Part shown: in pieces, positions 34,501 through 46,132 of the stretch | Layout of the letters: every line of letters starts with the position of its first letter | Numbering within the stretch: the first letter of the stretch is position 1 | NCBI GenBank assembly: GCA_000708835.1 | Contig: DF237018.1 | Coordinates: 124,001 to 188,000 of the forward strand | Source: Klebsormidium nitens | Taxonomy: Eukaryota; Streptophyta; Klebsormidiophyceae; Klebsormidiales; Klebsormidiaceae | DNA length: 64,000 bases | Reading direction: 5' to 3' | Notes under the pieces: generated by a model | Told to the model about the DNA's origin: nothing | What the model saw: only the letters and a program-made list of their open reading frames with translations | Database searches by the model: none | Position numbers and translations under genes: made by a program

Positions 34501-36056
34501 CCATCCAGGTTCGCTGACCATCACCGGTAGTTTTGTCCCGGCCGCGCCTCTTCCGGACCGGGGAGCCGTCCGAATTGACGTCCGCTTCGAAAGCTTCAGA
34601 CTCAAACTGGGCTGGATAAGTCTCCGGGTGCCCCTCGGGTGGGTTAATCCAACCGGGTGAGTGGCCCGGTTTTCGAAACCAGTTTTTTGGACAACCGATT
34701 TATGGTTTTGAATGTTCTACGCTCAAGCTGGGCTGGCTACATCTCCGGGTGCCCCTCCGGTGGGATGAATTGACCGGGTGAGTGGCTCGGTTTTCCAAAC
34801 CATTTTTGCGCATATTGCTTCAAACCTGGGTGAGATTTCGAACGTTCGACGCTTAAGCTGATTAGCTCGAACCGGAGGTCTCCCTCAGGTGGATCAACTC
34901 GACCGGGTGAATGGCCCGATTTGGAAACCAGTTTTTGGCATGTTGCTTCAAACCTGGTTAAGATTCTGAACGTTCTATGCTTAAGCTGGTTTAGCTCAAT
35001 CCGGAGGTGCCGCACGGGTGAATTGATTCGGCCCCGGTTTTTCATACCGGTATCTCGTGTCAAACTTGATCACTAACGAAGCTATGCCTGCACAGTGCGC
35101 ACCATGTCGCACCACTTTTTAGAACACATGGCGCAGAGAAGGCGGCTCAACTGATGGCGCAGAGTTCGTTAAGCGGTATCAGATTCAACTTGAACACTGT
35201 ACGCTTCCTCAGGCATGCTTTTCCTGTGAGAACGTCATATTCCCGCTTTTGATCCGTCGGTTCGGCCGATTGCCTGATGCGGGGCCCTCGCGGTCGAATG
35301 ATTCTTGGAGGCGCGAACGATGTGAAACATCGTCAATAGCCGTTATCTTCAAAGCAGAATGTGGACCCGTTATCACATCAGGAATATTGTAGCACCCCTT
35401 TGTTCCGCTCCCCCCTCTGAAGTTTTCAACAAAGAGAATCGAAAAATGAAACCGAGAAAGATAGGCGGAAGCACCGGCAGAAGAATGCGATTCTCCGCGT
35501 TTAAGAAAAGCATGGGGCACGTTGGACACATCCTCTTCTCGACAAAGTCGCTTGTTGTAGAAAGTCCTGAAATAGGATTCTATCTATTATCACCGACGCC
35601 GTGACACTCATCAGTGGACAAATGAAGTCCTCAAGGCGACCTATTTGTCAGTTGGAGAACTGTCAAATCTGTTGCCCCGGGCATTCCTCTTTGCTAGATT
35701 CTTGAATCTCTTGTTACGGAGATCTGTATGCGTCTGATGATGTGTGATATTCTGTTTGGAAGGGCCGCGAAACCTTGTCCACTCAACCTCTTGCGCCCGA
35801 TCGATTTCACCGGCCATCAAGCAGCGGGTAGAGACACATCTCCTAAACACGTCAAGTAATTGTGCTCGACGCCAAGCGCTTTCGTCTTACAATAAGAGGC
35901 CCCCGCCAAGCATTCCCTCGCAAATCCTTCTTCCAAATATGGTTTAAACCCATGCCGTTATTTTGCAGGTGGATTGACACCACATACTTGGACTCCGAGC
36001 TCCGGATAGGAAGGGGCGATAAGGGCTCCGTTTTCGTGACTGTACGGCGAAAGTGA
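31571..36056 (+). CDS. PAP/fibrillin family plastid lipid-associated protein
   Basis: Seven exons, 31571-31786, 32174-32362, 32682-32726, 33056-33146, 33771-33929, 34509-34638 and 35969-36056, join in phase to 305 residues. Residues 1 to about 110 are Ser/Arg/Ala-rich with few acidic residues, as in a chloroplast transit peptide plus linker. The PAP domain follows: a helix (EQKAAILKVVANTNRGK), then NPTP and GTWSLLYT (169-176), a beta-barrel section, and the diagnostic end WIDTTYLDSELRIGRGDKG (from 278) just before the stop. Fibrillins bind lipids and quinones in plastoglobules and thylakoids, and act in stress and prenyl-quinone metabolism; which subgroup this is cannot be decided here. The donor after exon 6 (GG|GTGGGT, 34638/34639) is the first member of a tandem repeat that extends into the 1.3-kb last intron. 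Confidence 0.9.
34597..35060 (+). repeat. Tandem repeat, about 121-130 bp unit, 3.6 copies, spanning an exon end
   Basis: Units start at about 34600, 34721, 34851 and 34979. Shared elements are GCTCAAGCTGG or GCTTAAGCTG, a CTCCGGGTGCCCCTC-like block, GACCGGGTGAGTGGC and a GTTTT..AAACC tract. Copy 1 holds the last 40 or so coding bases of fibrillin exon 6 and its 5' splice site. Later copies drift but keep GT-containing sites at the same place (CCGGTGGG, CAGGTGG, CGGGTGAA). Confidence 0.8.
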
Positions 36057-37860
36057 GTCCTTGGGCTAGTGCTAAATGTGTTGGCCTGTCGTTTAAGCTC
36101 AGGGCCTCGACCTGAATAGTATAAGTTAGGTCTGTCTCATAGTTCGTTGACGTGCAGAGTGTGCGTGGCTGAGGTTCACTAGTTGGTCACGGTTGCTAAA
36201 ACAGACTGTGTTGTTGGCTAGCCTGGGCGTTGCGTGCAGAACTGCGTTGGACAGTCGTGTTTGTTCTTACAGAATGGCAAATCTTAGTTTGTTTGTACAT
36301 AGATGGATCACGACTTTTTGCAATTGTAGCACAGGAACGATCCAGCAGCTGGCCCTAAGGTTCGGCTGTAGCCAACTCCACGCTTTCCTTTTGACAACGT
36401 CACTGCTTTTTGTGGACGAAGTGAGTCTGGGTCGCTCCATCGGGTGAATCGGATTTGGGGCAGATTCATACTTCTACACACATATCTTCTTTAATTTACG
36501 GTTATCAAAGTTAAGTTTCAAGATGGCCCTAGAAAGATTGGATAATTTGATTGTCGGGCAGAACACGGCCGCCGCCCCGAATGATGTACTCATATTAAGC
36601 TACATGTGCTTTGGCTTGCGGGCTTCTAGTGTGACGATAGGGTATGTATGTACGCACCAGTGACATGCTGGCACCGGCCCGTGCCTACCTGACCTATCGA
36701 CGGTTCGAACGCATTCTTCATGCGAAAGTTCGACTTGGCAATCAGGTTGCATTCATGAGCTGCCGTACTTAAGTTATTTTACGATTGACATGTGGCCGAC
36801 GAGATCAGTCATGAGTGCTTGAAAGTGATCGGACGCGTGATCTCGTGGATGGTCTACACATCATCGGGTGCAGTGCACCGTCCCTTAAATGGACTGCGGC
36901 TTGCAATCAGTATATGCATCTGGATTGGATTCCTTGCAAGGTTGCGGATCGATCATTCCTACCAGCCTAAGATTATTAAGATTGTTGAATCGTAAAGGCG
37001 GCCCCGGGCAGGGGACAGGGCGCCCCGCATTTTGCACTGGCAGATAGCAAAAAGGCCTGCGATAATCTAGTGGATGTCTGTTGCGATTTGAACTCCTCCA
37101 GGCCAATCAACGACTAGATGACCAGATGCCGGCCTGCCATGCCAATCGTTTTGCAAGTCTCACGGACTGAGCAGCCGGACAGCCTCAAACTGCATGAGCC
37201 ATTGCCCCCATGTTTCAATTCCTTCCGTGTTCTGAAACCAGGTTGGATCACTAACTTGCCATAACCTGGATGCACTTGATATCCTTGCACTTGTCCTCCT
37301 CGTTTTCCAACACACTTCTCATTATGTAGATTATCTCAGACTGCTGCAACAGCAGAATACACAAAATGGCAGAGAGTGTGCTGACTGACGAACCGCATGC
37401 CATGACAAACGAAGATTCCATCAGGCACAGACGTGGCAGTCTATCTGGCAAGTCCATCTAGAAGTCCGGCTTATATATACAGTTGACCCGACAACCGAGT
37501 GCAAGCTTGGCTTTCCACGTCAGCCCTGCCTCCCGCAGTCAATTGACCAAACACCGCAGCCCCAAGTATGAGCTTGCTCGACTACCCTACCGATTATGGT
37601 AGCCGGCTCCCTGCATCACAAGCAAGTTTGGGAGTCATGTACAAGAACTTACAGTATAAGAAGCTGACTGAGAGGGTGAAGCAAAGCCCAGAAGCTTCCT
37701 GTGACTCATTACGTTTTGGCGACCAGACACCGCATGCATGGCCATGTTGGTCGCCGAGGCAGAACTTCGAGATGCAATTCAATGTGTACAACGATTGAAA
37801 TGCAAAAAAAATACATAAGATGTGCGAAGCCACAGCTTTGATGAACGAGGAACGCACCGG
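36057..37860. other. Convergent intergenic region of about 1.8 kb
   Basis: This lies between the 3' ends of the fibrillin and UEV1 genes. Short frames at 36193-36447, 37251-37457 and 37568-37798 were looked at, but none has recognisable content. Confidence 0.4.
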
Positions 37861-40800
37861 TCATGAGTAAGTGCTCCCCTCTGGCGGCTGCTGCAGCTTC
37901 CGATTCTGCGGCTGCGCCATTTCCCGCCGGAGGTCGGTGAGGATCTTCTCCATGTTGTACGAGCGGTCCCAGTTCGCTAGGGTGCTAAAGTGTCGGGGGT
38001 CTACCTGCGTGACACGTGAGAGCAAGGAGATTCATATCTGCTTATGAGAACTGAACTTGCTCATCAGACTGTGCTGTGCATAATTGGGTCACGCTTCTTG
38101 GACGTCCAAGGCCTTCCCAAATACCGACAATGACCTCATAGTAGCTGCTCCAACAAGCTCCTTGTCCTATCCTTAGAAAAGCCGGTAAAAAACTCATTGG
38201 TTGCGAAGTCGGACGCAAATGTGCGAAAACAAAGAAAAGTGGGTCTCGAGATTCAGACTAAGCCATTGATCCTCTGCCAAGCAGCTTGCGCCCAAAAGTT
38301 GCATGTACTGGAAGTGTACTCGTCTGAACTTGCAAAACACAGCCGATTGATTGAAGCCAGCACTACTGCAGATAGAGACGGAATCACTCCTGACTTTCAA
38401 ATTCTGGCTTGCTACAACAAGACTTGCAACTTTCCTTCGAAGTACCCTTGTCCAACAATCGACTTGTAAACATTAGGATAAATTCTTTCCCATCCACCAT
38501 CACTGCGGAACAACATGACAGCCAACATCTCTGGCACTGCCCAAGATCTCAAAGCTGGAGCCACATAATACATAGAACCATACGGTATGGAATCTGTACA
38601 TAAACGAGAAGACAGCGAACCCAAGCAAGCCCTTCGCGAAGGTCGAACCTATTCTTACTGTGCAATAGGGAGCGGCGGTGCAGAGATTAACAGTAGGGGT
38701 GCCTCAAGGGCCGAACTCAAGCTGCAAATGCCAGGTGTCAGCGACTCAATGGTGCAAAGGTTCACGACAGCCCACCGCAGGGTCCTGCTTACCTTCCCGT
38801 TCTCCTGATTCACGCACGACATGTTGATTCGGCTCTGGAACCGAACAAGGGGCGGGGCCTGGGGATAATCTTTATCGCAGTAAAGCTTCACCGAATAGAT
38901 CCGGTTCTCATGCGTGGTCTGCACAGCAGCACCTTCCGGTGAGTGACAACAACCACAGCCAGCAGAAAACGCTGTCACAATCTGAAACGCTCACCACTCC
39001 GTCCTCTGCCCTCACAACCGACAAGTTGATTCGACTAACGAACTTGACCCGGGGGGGAGCCTCGGGATAGTCTTTATCGCAATAAAGCTTAAGGGAGTAG
39101 ATCCGCCCCTCGTGTGCTGTCTGCAAGGGGAGGAGGGTGACAACGGGGCGAAGGATCAAAGCACCGCCGTTGAAATAAAGCTCCTTTGTTCAACAAAGGA
39201 ACAAACCAAGAAGCTTGTCAAGACTCACGAGGGATTTGTTTTCCTCCCCTTTTTTCAATTGTTGCACACGTTTGACTGAGAAGGCAGTCCTCTAAAACGC
39301 AGTGCAGAGGGGTCAGGCACGTATAAGCATGGACAATTGAAAGGTTGAAAGATTCTGTGAGGGTACAATCAGAATAGGTTGCGTTTCTGACTGCGCACAG
39401 GGCTAAGAGATGAGCAAACGTCACCATTTGAGAAGCGCCATTTGCAGAATATGCTCCTAAGGCCTTTCTCAAAGTTCGCTGCAGTAGCAACCAGCAGCAG
39501 CCAAGGTTGGTTTCCATTATGATCTGGCGTTTGTCCACTTGCAGCTCATCTAGCCTTACAGATCAGCAAGGTGCAGAATTGCTCCACCTGATATAACTGA
39601 TACAAATAAAAGACGAATCAACAGCTGCCAAATCTCCCAGGCAATCTGCTGAATCCTGAGGCTTTGGCTGCTGATTCGAGTCACTACTTGGGGACACCGG
39701 CGAGCTCTGTGGTTCTGGTAACAGAAGAAAGGGACTGAGCATGTGAGCACCTGAAGTATGGAGCAGAACACACTTGAATGTTGACAAGGCTTACTCCAGC
39801 TTGAGAGCGGCTGAGAGCTCAAAGGCCCAGCCTAGCACTGCTCTTAGCCAATCAAAAGCATCCCCCAAAGATGCGCATCTGCACAAATTTTTTACGACAC
39901 AACAAAAGACTATTCACTTTGTTGAAAAGATGGGCCAAGGCTACGACAGACTCACATTGTTCGGCCCAATGATGGTGCCTGTCCACGAGCGCATGAAAAG
40001 GTCGTCCCCGTCGTCCATTCCGTAACTGACATTTCCATCGCCAAACCCTTTCTCTCCCTTTTCCAACTCCTCTAGCAGTCTGAAATTGCGAGGCACTGCA
40101 GGGGAGAGCAGCAGCACGTCAGGGCAGGTCCACGCTGTCCTCTTACTCAAAAGGACAACGTTTGGCTTCTGAAAGAAAACCTGTTCTCGACACATCAGCT
40201 GACTTTAACCACAGCCGATCAGACCTACATTACAGGTCTCATGATCATCATTGCTTACGTGAGTTGGTGTTGGATGCAGAGCCTATTTCAAAGAAATCTG
40301 AACTCTGACCGCTTTGTTTGATCGAATCTAAAAGCAAGCATGCATCAATCATGACAAGCACTTCTGCTCCAATCACAAAAGCCGTATCAGAGATTGCAAA
40401 GAGGAGCGAGACCAGTTGGTAAAGGTTTTCAAGCTTTCTAGAAGACTGCAAGACTAGAACGTCCAAACGCAGAAAGCAGGCACTGCACGCGCTACCGCAA
40501 ATGGAAAAAATGTCCCAGACCACTTGACTTCAGGTGAAACGCATTTTCTGCATAGTCTATTGGTCTTAAAGTGTCCAGGTGAGGTAGCAGTCTGATAGAA
40601 TTGAGGACTTCGAGCGCCAGAGCCAAGTAAGCAAATAGAACACTTTGAAAGCAAAACGCACCTCCCAGAACTTCTTGGGTTGCCATGAAACAAGTTTACT
40701 GACTGATGCTACAGCTGCTTGGAAGGGTGTTACAGCACGCCAACCTGCTGCTGACAATCAAATTTTGACAAAATGCAGGGTTGTTGAAGTATTACAATCA

Positions 40801-40925
40801 GAAGACTCCCCCTCTGTGCAACAAATGAACACGTATAACAGGACCATAAGACAGACAATCAGCCGACTAACTGGAACTCGCAAGTTAAGGTTCTCACCAA
40901 CCACACTCTGGCCAGACGCAGCCAT
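37861..40925 (-). CDS. UEV1: Ubiquitin E2 variant UEV1 (Mms2-type), with duplicated exon 3
   Basis: UEV1 partners Ubc13 to build K63-linked ubiquitin chains in DNA-damage tolerance and signalling. Exons (minus): 40925-40898 (MAASGQSVV), 40095-39956 ([13 protein letters not shown] through WTGTIIGP), exon 3a 39120-38995, exon 3b 38918-38793, and 38004-37861 (ending PPEGSTYS). With one version of exon 3 the protein has 145 residues, the normal UEV1 length, and no catalytic Cys, as expected for a variant. Exon 3a encodes [19 protein letters not shown] and exon 3b [19 protein letters not shown], so each supplies the same piece of the UBC fold. Both are 126 bases, phase 0 at both ends, and separated by a 76-base intron. 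Using both would insert 42 residues into the fold, so mutually exclusive use is likely. Exon 3b (RINMSCVN) is nearer the usual plant sequence. Confidence 0.95.
38793..38918 (-). other. UEV1: UEV1 exon 3b (alternative copy)
   Basis: Acceptor GTGCAG|ACC and donor AAG|GTAAGC are both strong. It encodes 42 residues including [13 protein letters not shown] and [13 protein letters not shown]. This is the more conserved of the two versions. Confidence 0.92.
38995..39120 (-). other. UEV1: UEV1 exon 3a (alternative copy)
   Basis: Acceptor TTGCAG|ACA and donor GTG|GTGAGC. It encodes 42 residues including [13 protein letters not shown] and [13 protein letters not shown]. It is intact, with no stop or indel relative to exon 3b, so it looks functional. 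Confidence 0.92.
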
Positions 40926-41918
40926 GGCGACCGCCTTAGAATACGAAAGTAATCAACTCCTAGCTGCGTATGTCCGCAGCGCTCCTTTCACAATCTAAGA
41001 ACAAACCCAGGATCCGCACAATATCAGTTCAGATCAAGAGAGAGTGGGCAGGGAGATTTGCAAACTATCTTATCCAAGACCAATGAGCCACGTATGTCCG
41101 CTAGGATACTTTCCTGTTGAAACCTGAATGGCAGGGCAGAAAGGAGCGCCTTTTCTTGCTCCCTTTATGTTTGTCTTCTTGTGGCTCGAGGCCGGCGGCC
41201 GCCCAGGCAATACCTCTAGGCTCTCCGCATTGAGCAACTAGGACGGCGGTTGCATTTGTCTCTCTTTCGATTACCGGTTGATGTCAATGCTGAGTGTCCG
41301 ATCCGGTTGACAAGTCGGAGCCATCTTGACCGTTGATGGAAGTCCGTGAAGCAATTTTTGTTTGGACGGCTCCGCTCGCGCACAGCACAGCTCTTCCAGC
41401 GGGCGGGCTGAAGTTTTCTGAAAAGTTGCTCTCAGAACCGGCGTGGAGGTCGGTTACCGTAGTCTCCGCACAATGCCTCGGGGACTCGAACTTAGTCCAG
41501 ACTCACTGACTCAGTCGATAGCCAACACTCCGGCTGTACTGAAGATTTCAAACTGGGCACTCGGCGACGCTTGTCAAGCTAAACCCGCTGACAAATCCGG
41601 GACCGCTGGCGGGGGCGGCGCGATTGCCGGAGGGCGCTCCGCATGAGCAAAGCACTGTCAATTTGGTCTCAGCCTGCATCATTGAGGCGTCAGATGGGGG
41701 CAGTGCGCGCACGGACAGCGCCCAAGCTGGGCCTGGGCCCTACCTACTTAGATTGGCAGGATCAGGGCCGAGCATTGAACCACTTGGCGTATCAAACAAA
41801 GACAAAAGCCTAACGGCCAGTCGGGCGAAGTCCCACCCTGCCCTCATTCTGCAGGACTTGTGAGCTGATTGGTCTGCTAGCAGCTGGCTGCGTGCTCTTG
41901 CCTAGTCCCTGAAACATC

Positions 41919-42251
41919 ATGGCCAGCCACAAGCCCTTGAAAAGGCCGAATGTGAGAACGCTTTTGAAGAGGAAGCTCCACATTGTTCCGAGCACATCTG
42001 CAAAACTTTTCTTGCATTATCCTGCGGCTGTTAGAAGGAAAAGGAAGAAGCGCAAGCTTTCAGGAGCAGGCCTGAAGCTGGAAAGCAGGACAAGTCGACG
42101 TTCTGCGACAGCGGTAAGCGGGCCTCCGTTTTCCTGCGTTGTGACATCATGAGAATTTTTGGGCTGTTGCTGAAACGAGGGGCTGGAGTCTTTCTACTTG
42201 CATTCTCTCCTTTTCAGCTGGTGGTTCCGCAATTATCTTACAGAAACACAG
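41919..42251 (+). CDS. Possible basic protein, partial model
   Basis: An ATG at 41919 opens 65 codons of very Lys/Arg-rich sequence (MASHKPLKRP, RRKRKKRKLSG) to a good donor at 42113. An acceptor at 42217 starts a second in-phase piece (LVVPQLSYRNT) with a donor at 42251. I could not find where it continues. It could be a small nuclear or ribosomal-type protein, or a chance frame. No family is recognised. Confidence 0.25.
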
Positions 42252-42385
42252 GTAAAGGAAAGTAGAAAGCTGCGGCTGTGTCGACACCAGCTGAGCTTAC
42301 TTCCAAAGCAATGCATTGGAAAAAACTGCTTATATGGCATGATAAACCCGATGTTTGTTGCAGTAGTAGTGTTGACTCTTGCATT

Positions 42386-42448
42386 GCAATAGTGGTGTGA
42401 ACTCCTGCAATGGTGCTGTGAACTCCAGCAATAGTGGTCTGAATAGTA
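42386..42448. repeat. Minisatellite, 21-bp unit, three copies
   Basis: Units begin at 42386, 42407 and 42428, with consensus near GCAATAGTGGTGTGAACTCC. More degenerate similarity continues upstream to about 42360. Confidence 0.75.
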
Positions 42449-43167
42449 TCTGCTCAAACGAGTAATTCCACCACTCCTCCTGCCGCAACTACATTCCTCA
42501 AACAGAGCGCTTCGGCCGAGTCTTGCGCAGGTGAGCTGTGTGTCGTATCAGCCTGACAACAGAGGATATTCATGGGACATCAGGTAGTTGCTGCGCAGTG
42601 CTTGTCTAACTCCGTCAAGCTCTCAAATTTGCAGCTTGTGCAAACCCCAGTTTGCACCCTTTCTAATACCACCACAAGGAGCTTCACAACCGCCAACTGC
42701 ATTGCAGCGCTCCGGCTCTTAGGTTACGGCATCTTCTGACATTCAGAGGTAAGTTCAGGGTTCAATCACTTGGTGATTGCAGACGCTTTAGGGGGATTGT
42801 GAAGCTACCGTAACATTTGACAAAGTGATTGTATCTGGAGCCCTATAAGCAGAGAAATTCCCATCACACCGCCGGCTGGACAGATACAATCTCTTTAACA
42901 GCCTGCTGACAACAGTACTTCATCATTTTTTGTACATGTTCTTGATTACATAGTTGAGTTTGCGGGAAGAGCTCACTGAATCAGAGTCCACCTTTGAGCA
43001 GAGTGTTAAGAACTTAATTCATGAAAGGCTCTTGGATTCACTGTTAGTCGCTACATGCCACTCGCACTTTTGCCGCCGCACATTCAGTAGTCCCTCGGTC
43101 ATAAAGTTTTGCCTTGATGGAAACTGTATGGTGGCACACTTTCCGATTCTGGGCCCAATCGACATAC

Positions 43168-43373
43168 TGTAGTGGCACGACTTTTCACACCAAAAATGTT
43201 TATATTTGCTTTGTCTGAAAGTTTTGCCAGATTATTGGAGCAGAGAGTTGCCTGGTTGAGGCTTGGTTTGAGACTTAAGAAGGGTCTGAACCAGGGGTTA
43301 AGAGGTTTGTGTGAAATACAGTAAAAAGATAATCGTTCAAAACGAGGTGGTGTGAAAAGGTCGTGCCACTACA
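43168..43373. mobile_element. MITE-like element with about 24-bp terminal inverted repeats
   Basis: The left end TGTAGTGGCACGACTTTTCACACC and the right end (43349-43373) are reverse complements except for one extra base on the right. The interior is about 155 bases, AT-rich and non-coding. No convincing target-site duplication is visible, so the superfamily cannot be assigned. It is just upstream of GH16-A. Confidence 0.6.
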
Positions 43374-43451
43374 CCCTCACTGGTAGAATTGTTCAACAGC
43401 TCTCGCTCGCTTGTTTCACAGGTGTCTACGGAGCTGCCATTTCAAGGAAGA

Positions 43452-46132
43452 ATGGCAGCGTCGACGGCTATGTTCCTGGGCCTAGCTCTCTTTGCCAGCC
43501 TCATCAGCTCAAGTAAGTCCAGACGCGCCTGGCTCGTCTAATCAGTTCCGCTCATGTTGCAATGTCAGAATGCTTTACAAGAGCTGGACGCGAAGGCTCT
43601 TGGCTTGAGTAACTCTTCACGATTCAGTGGTATCATTCTTTCGGATGGCCTTTGCCGTAGTTTGTCCACATGTTACTTGAGCTTTCAACAGGCCAGTTCT
43701 TGACCAACCTTAGGATGTGACAAGAACTGCCCATGCCTGTTCTATCGTTGCGCAGGCTTGGCCACTCAGATCCAGTGGGCGGGGCGCACAGTAAGTCACT
43801 CTTTCACTGCTTCTGTGTCGTCAGATGCTTGCCTCTAACGCCTAACTTGAATGCATCGCTGCTCTGCTCCTCCTATTGACGTGGAGAAACGCCGACAAGG
43901 GCTCCGCTTTCGTTATGCCCTTCTATCAACAGGCGCTGCCGTTGCAAAGAAGCCTGATACCCTTCTAGCCATATTAGCAGAATTCGCCCTTATCCCTACA
44001 GAGTGGCATTCACATGGAGACAGAGCTTCATCCTTGATGCACTCTAAAAATGGTTCTTCGCCTTCTCTAAACCGGGAAACTCCCAACTCCCATAGAAGCT
44101 CTCCTGTTTCTAAACCCTTGGAACATATTTACGAATCTCTTGGCGAGCTTGAAATGTTCATCTCTTGGTCCCCTTGCAGTGGAACGTCCGCACCACTGGC
44201 AGTGGCACGGAGGGCCCCGGTCCGAACTACTTCTCAGACAACGTCAGCAACGTCATGGTTGACGCAAGCGGGAAGCTGCGGCTCCAAGTGACAAAGACCG
44301 GAAGAAAGTGGGCCTGCGCTGAGCTTATGCTGCCCGCCAGTCTTGGCCACGGCACGTAAGGCATTCCGTTCTCGAGTCGCCCTGCCATTAGAATCTTTGC
44401 TGCCACCGTAATCCTCTTTTCAATCTTGTTTGTGTTGGACCCGTTATGAGCCTCAGAATCTTCTTCTTTCAAACAACCTGAACGCACGTTTTTCCGTTCA
44501 AATTTGGAAAGTCAAAGCCGAGCGGAAACTGCAGATTGAAACGAGAAGGATAACTTTGGGCACAACTCTGCCGACTGCTTTTAGCCATATAGGGCGTCCC
44601 TGATGCTTGTCTAAGCACCTGGATGTTTGTCCTGTGGTTGTCTGACTATCTCGAGGACAAGGCCTGGGCCATCCGGAGACGCCAGATATGGTTTGACGAT
44701 TAGGCTTAAAAGGGCCGGCACTCGAGTTGTTGTATCATGTGGAAGGTTAGATCTGCCGTCATTTCTGCTCGATTCGCGTTTGGATCCCTTTCACCTCGAT
44801 GCAAACCCTCGTCTTTTCTTGTCTTCATTATGGGTTTCTCCTCCTTTCCCCGGAATGCTGCAGACCTCGTTTCCCCGGAATGCCAAATTATCGTTCCTGT
44901 GCATGTCCTCTCCTCTGCGAGTTGTCACTGTAAGAGGGACGCTGCGAGTTGCTTGATCGTTATGTGGCAAACCTGGTCGCCAACCCCATTGTTTAACTTT
45001 CCGTGTCGGATAGCAATGGTCGTTGACGCCTGGCGCAAGCTCCTTCAATCCATTCCTCTTGCTTTGTTTCTCGTTCCATCTCCGTACGGAACCAGCCGAA
45101 TCCTCTTTCATTCTATGAAGCAATCTTTACCCACTTGAACCCGGTGCTTAACCCCATTTCTGTTTCTGCAGTTACCAATGGACGGTGACGTCCGGCGCGG
45201 GATCCCTTGACCCCAACGTGGTTTTCGGCCTGTTCACATGGGACGACAGCCCGATCCAAGCCCACAGAGAGATTGACATCGAATTTGCGCGCTGGGGCGC
45301 AACGCCCGCGCAAGACGGGTCCAACGCGCAGTGGGTCGTTCAGCCGTACGATGGTTTGGACCATCTGCAGGTAAGCTTCGGCTTTGCTTTGAGCTGGATT
45401 ACATTTCGCCATCAGGTTGGACTTCGAGGCAGGTCCTCGAGCTTTGTTCTCGAGTCTGCGTATTGCTATGCTCGGGCATCGCTATGGAGTTTAGGTAGAG
45501 TGGTATTTACGGATTGCAGACTGAGCTTGCATCCCTTTCAGAAAGATGGATGTAGGATTCGCTCTTAAGTCCTTCAAAATCGAATGAGGACGTACCACAT
45601 AGTTGACCAGAGGTCCAGGAACCCATTCCGTCCCGACGAGAAGTGTTTATTCTGAAATTCAGTGGTAGTTTGAAAAGGCCGTCAGCTGTTCCAACGTCTA
45701 CCTTTTGTACGATTCCCTTCGTGACTTTTCAGCTGTCGAAGAAGGGCTGTCAACTCTCTGACTGACTATTTTCCCGGCTTGAGACTGCCTACGGCCACTG
45801 CTGAATGTACGAAGAACTTGCCGAGCCACAGTTTCTGACTGCTGATCCACCCGCCTTCGCAGAGGTGGCTGGCTCCGCCCTTTTCCGCCTCCTCCGCCCC
45901 ACTGGTCGTTTCCTTCCGGTGGGCGCCCGGAGCGATCTACTGGGCGGGCAGCCAGAGCGGAAAGCTGATCAGCACCAAGGAGTACGAGGCCGAGGATGTG
46001 CCCGTGCCGGGCGCAGAAACCGTGCACATGAACCTTTGGCTGTATCAGGCGAATCCCAACGTGTTGGCCGGACCGCAGAATGGGAAGACGGCTACAGTGT
46101 TCCTGTCGAACTTTACTTTCACTCCGTTGTAA
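43452..46132 (+). CDS. Secreted GH16-like (concanavalin-fold) protein, copy A
   Basis: Five exons, 43452-43512, 43756-43790, 44180-44355, 45172-45370 and 45863-46132, join in phase to 246 residues. A hydrophobic signal peptide (about 1-20: MFLGLALFASLISS) predicts secretion to the wall or apoplast. The mature chain has QWAGRTW, GPNYFSD, a W/C pair (KWACAE), SLGHGTY, then HREIDIEFARWG (Glu124, Asp126, Glu128), NAQWVVQP and a C-terminal FTFTPL strand. EIDIE is the GH16 E-x-D-x-E active-site signature, so it probably cleaves or transfers beta-glucan or galactan-type polysaccharide. The surrounding residues look more like bacterial GH16-type proteins than plant XTHs (HDEIDFEFLG), and the plant XTH C-terminal extension is absent. 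Copy B shares intron positions and total length. Confidence 0.88.

Larger units (their letters stand above)
40926..43451. other. Region between UEV1 and GH16-A, mostly unassigned
   Basis: It holds a weak gene candidate at 41919-42251, a 21-bp minisatellite at 42386-42448 and a MITE-like element at 43168-43373. A short plus frame at 41473-41646 (57 codons, starts MPRGLELSPD) has coding-like composition but no recognised domain. Confidence 0.4.

Noticed and set aside
37251-37457. Minus-strand 68-codon frame with a hydrophobic stretch, preceded by TATATATAAG
   Set aside because: The TATA-like sequence is only about 15 bases from the ATG, too close to act as a promoter for it, and there is no family match.
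37568-37798. Plus-strand 76-codon frame
   Set aside because: No recognisable features; it lies in a convergent intergenic region.
41473-41646. Short plus-strand frame starting MPRGLELSPD
   Set aside because: 57 codons with plausible composition but no domain, no splice support and a Gly-rich end; too weak to call.
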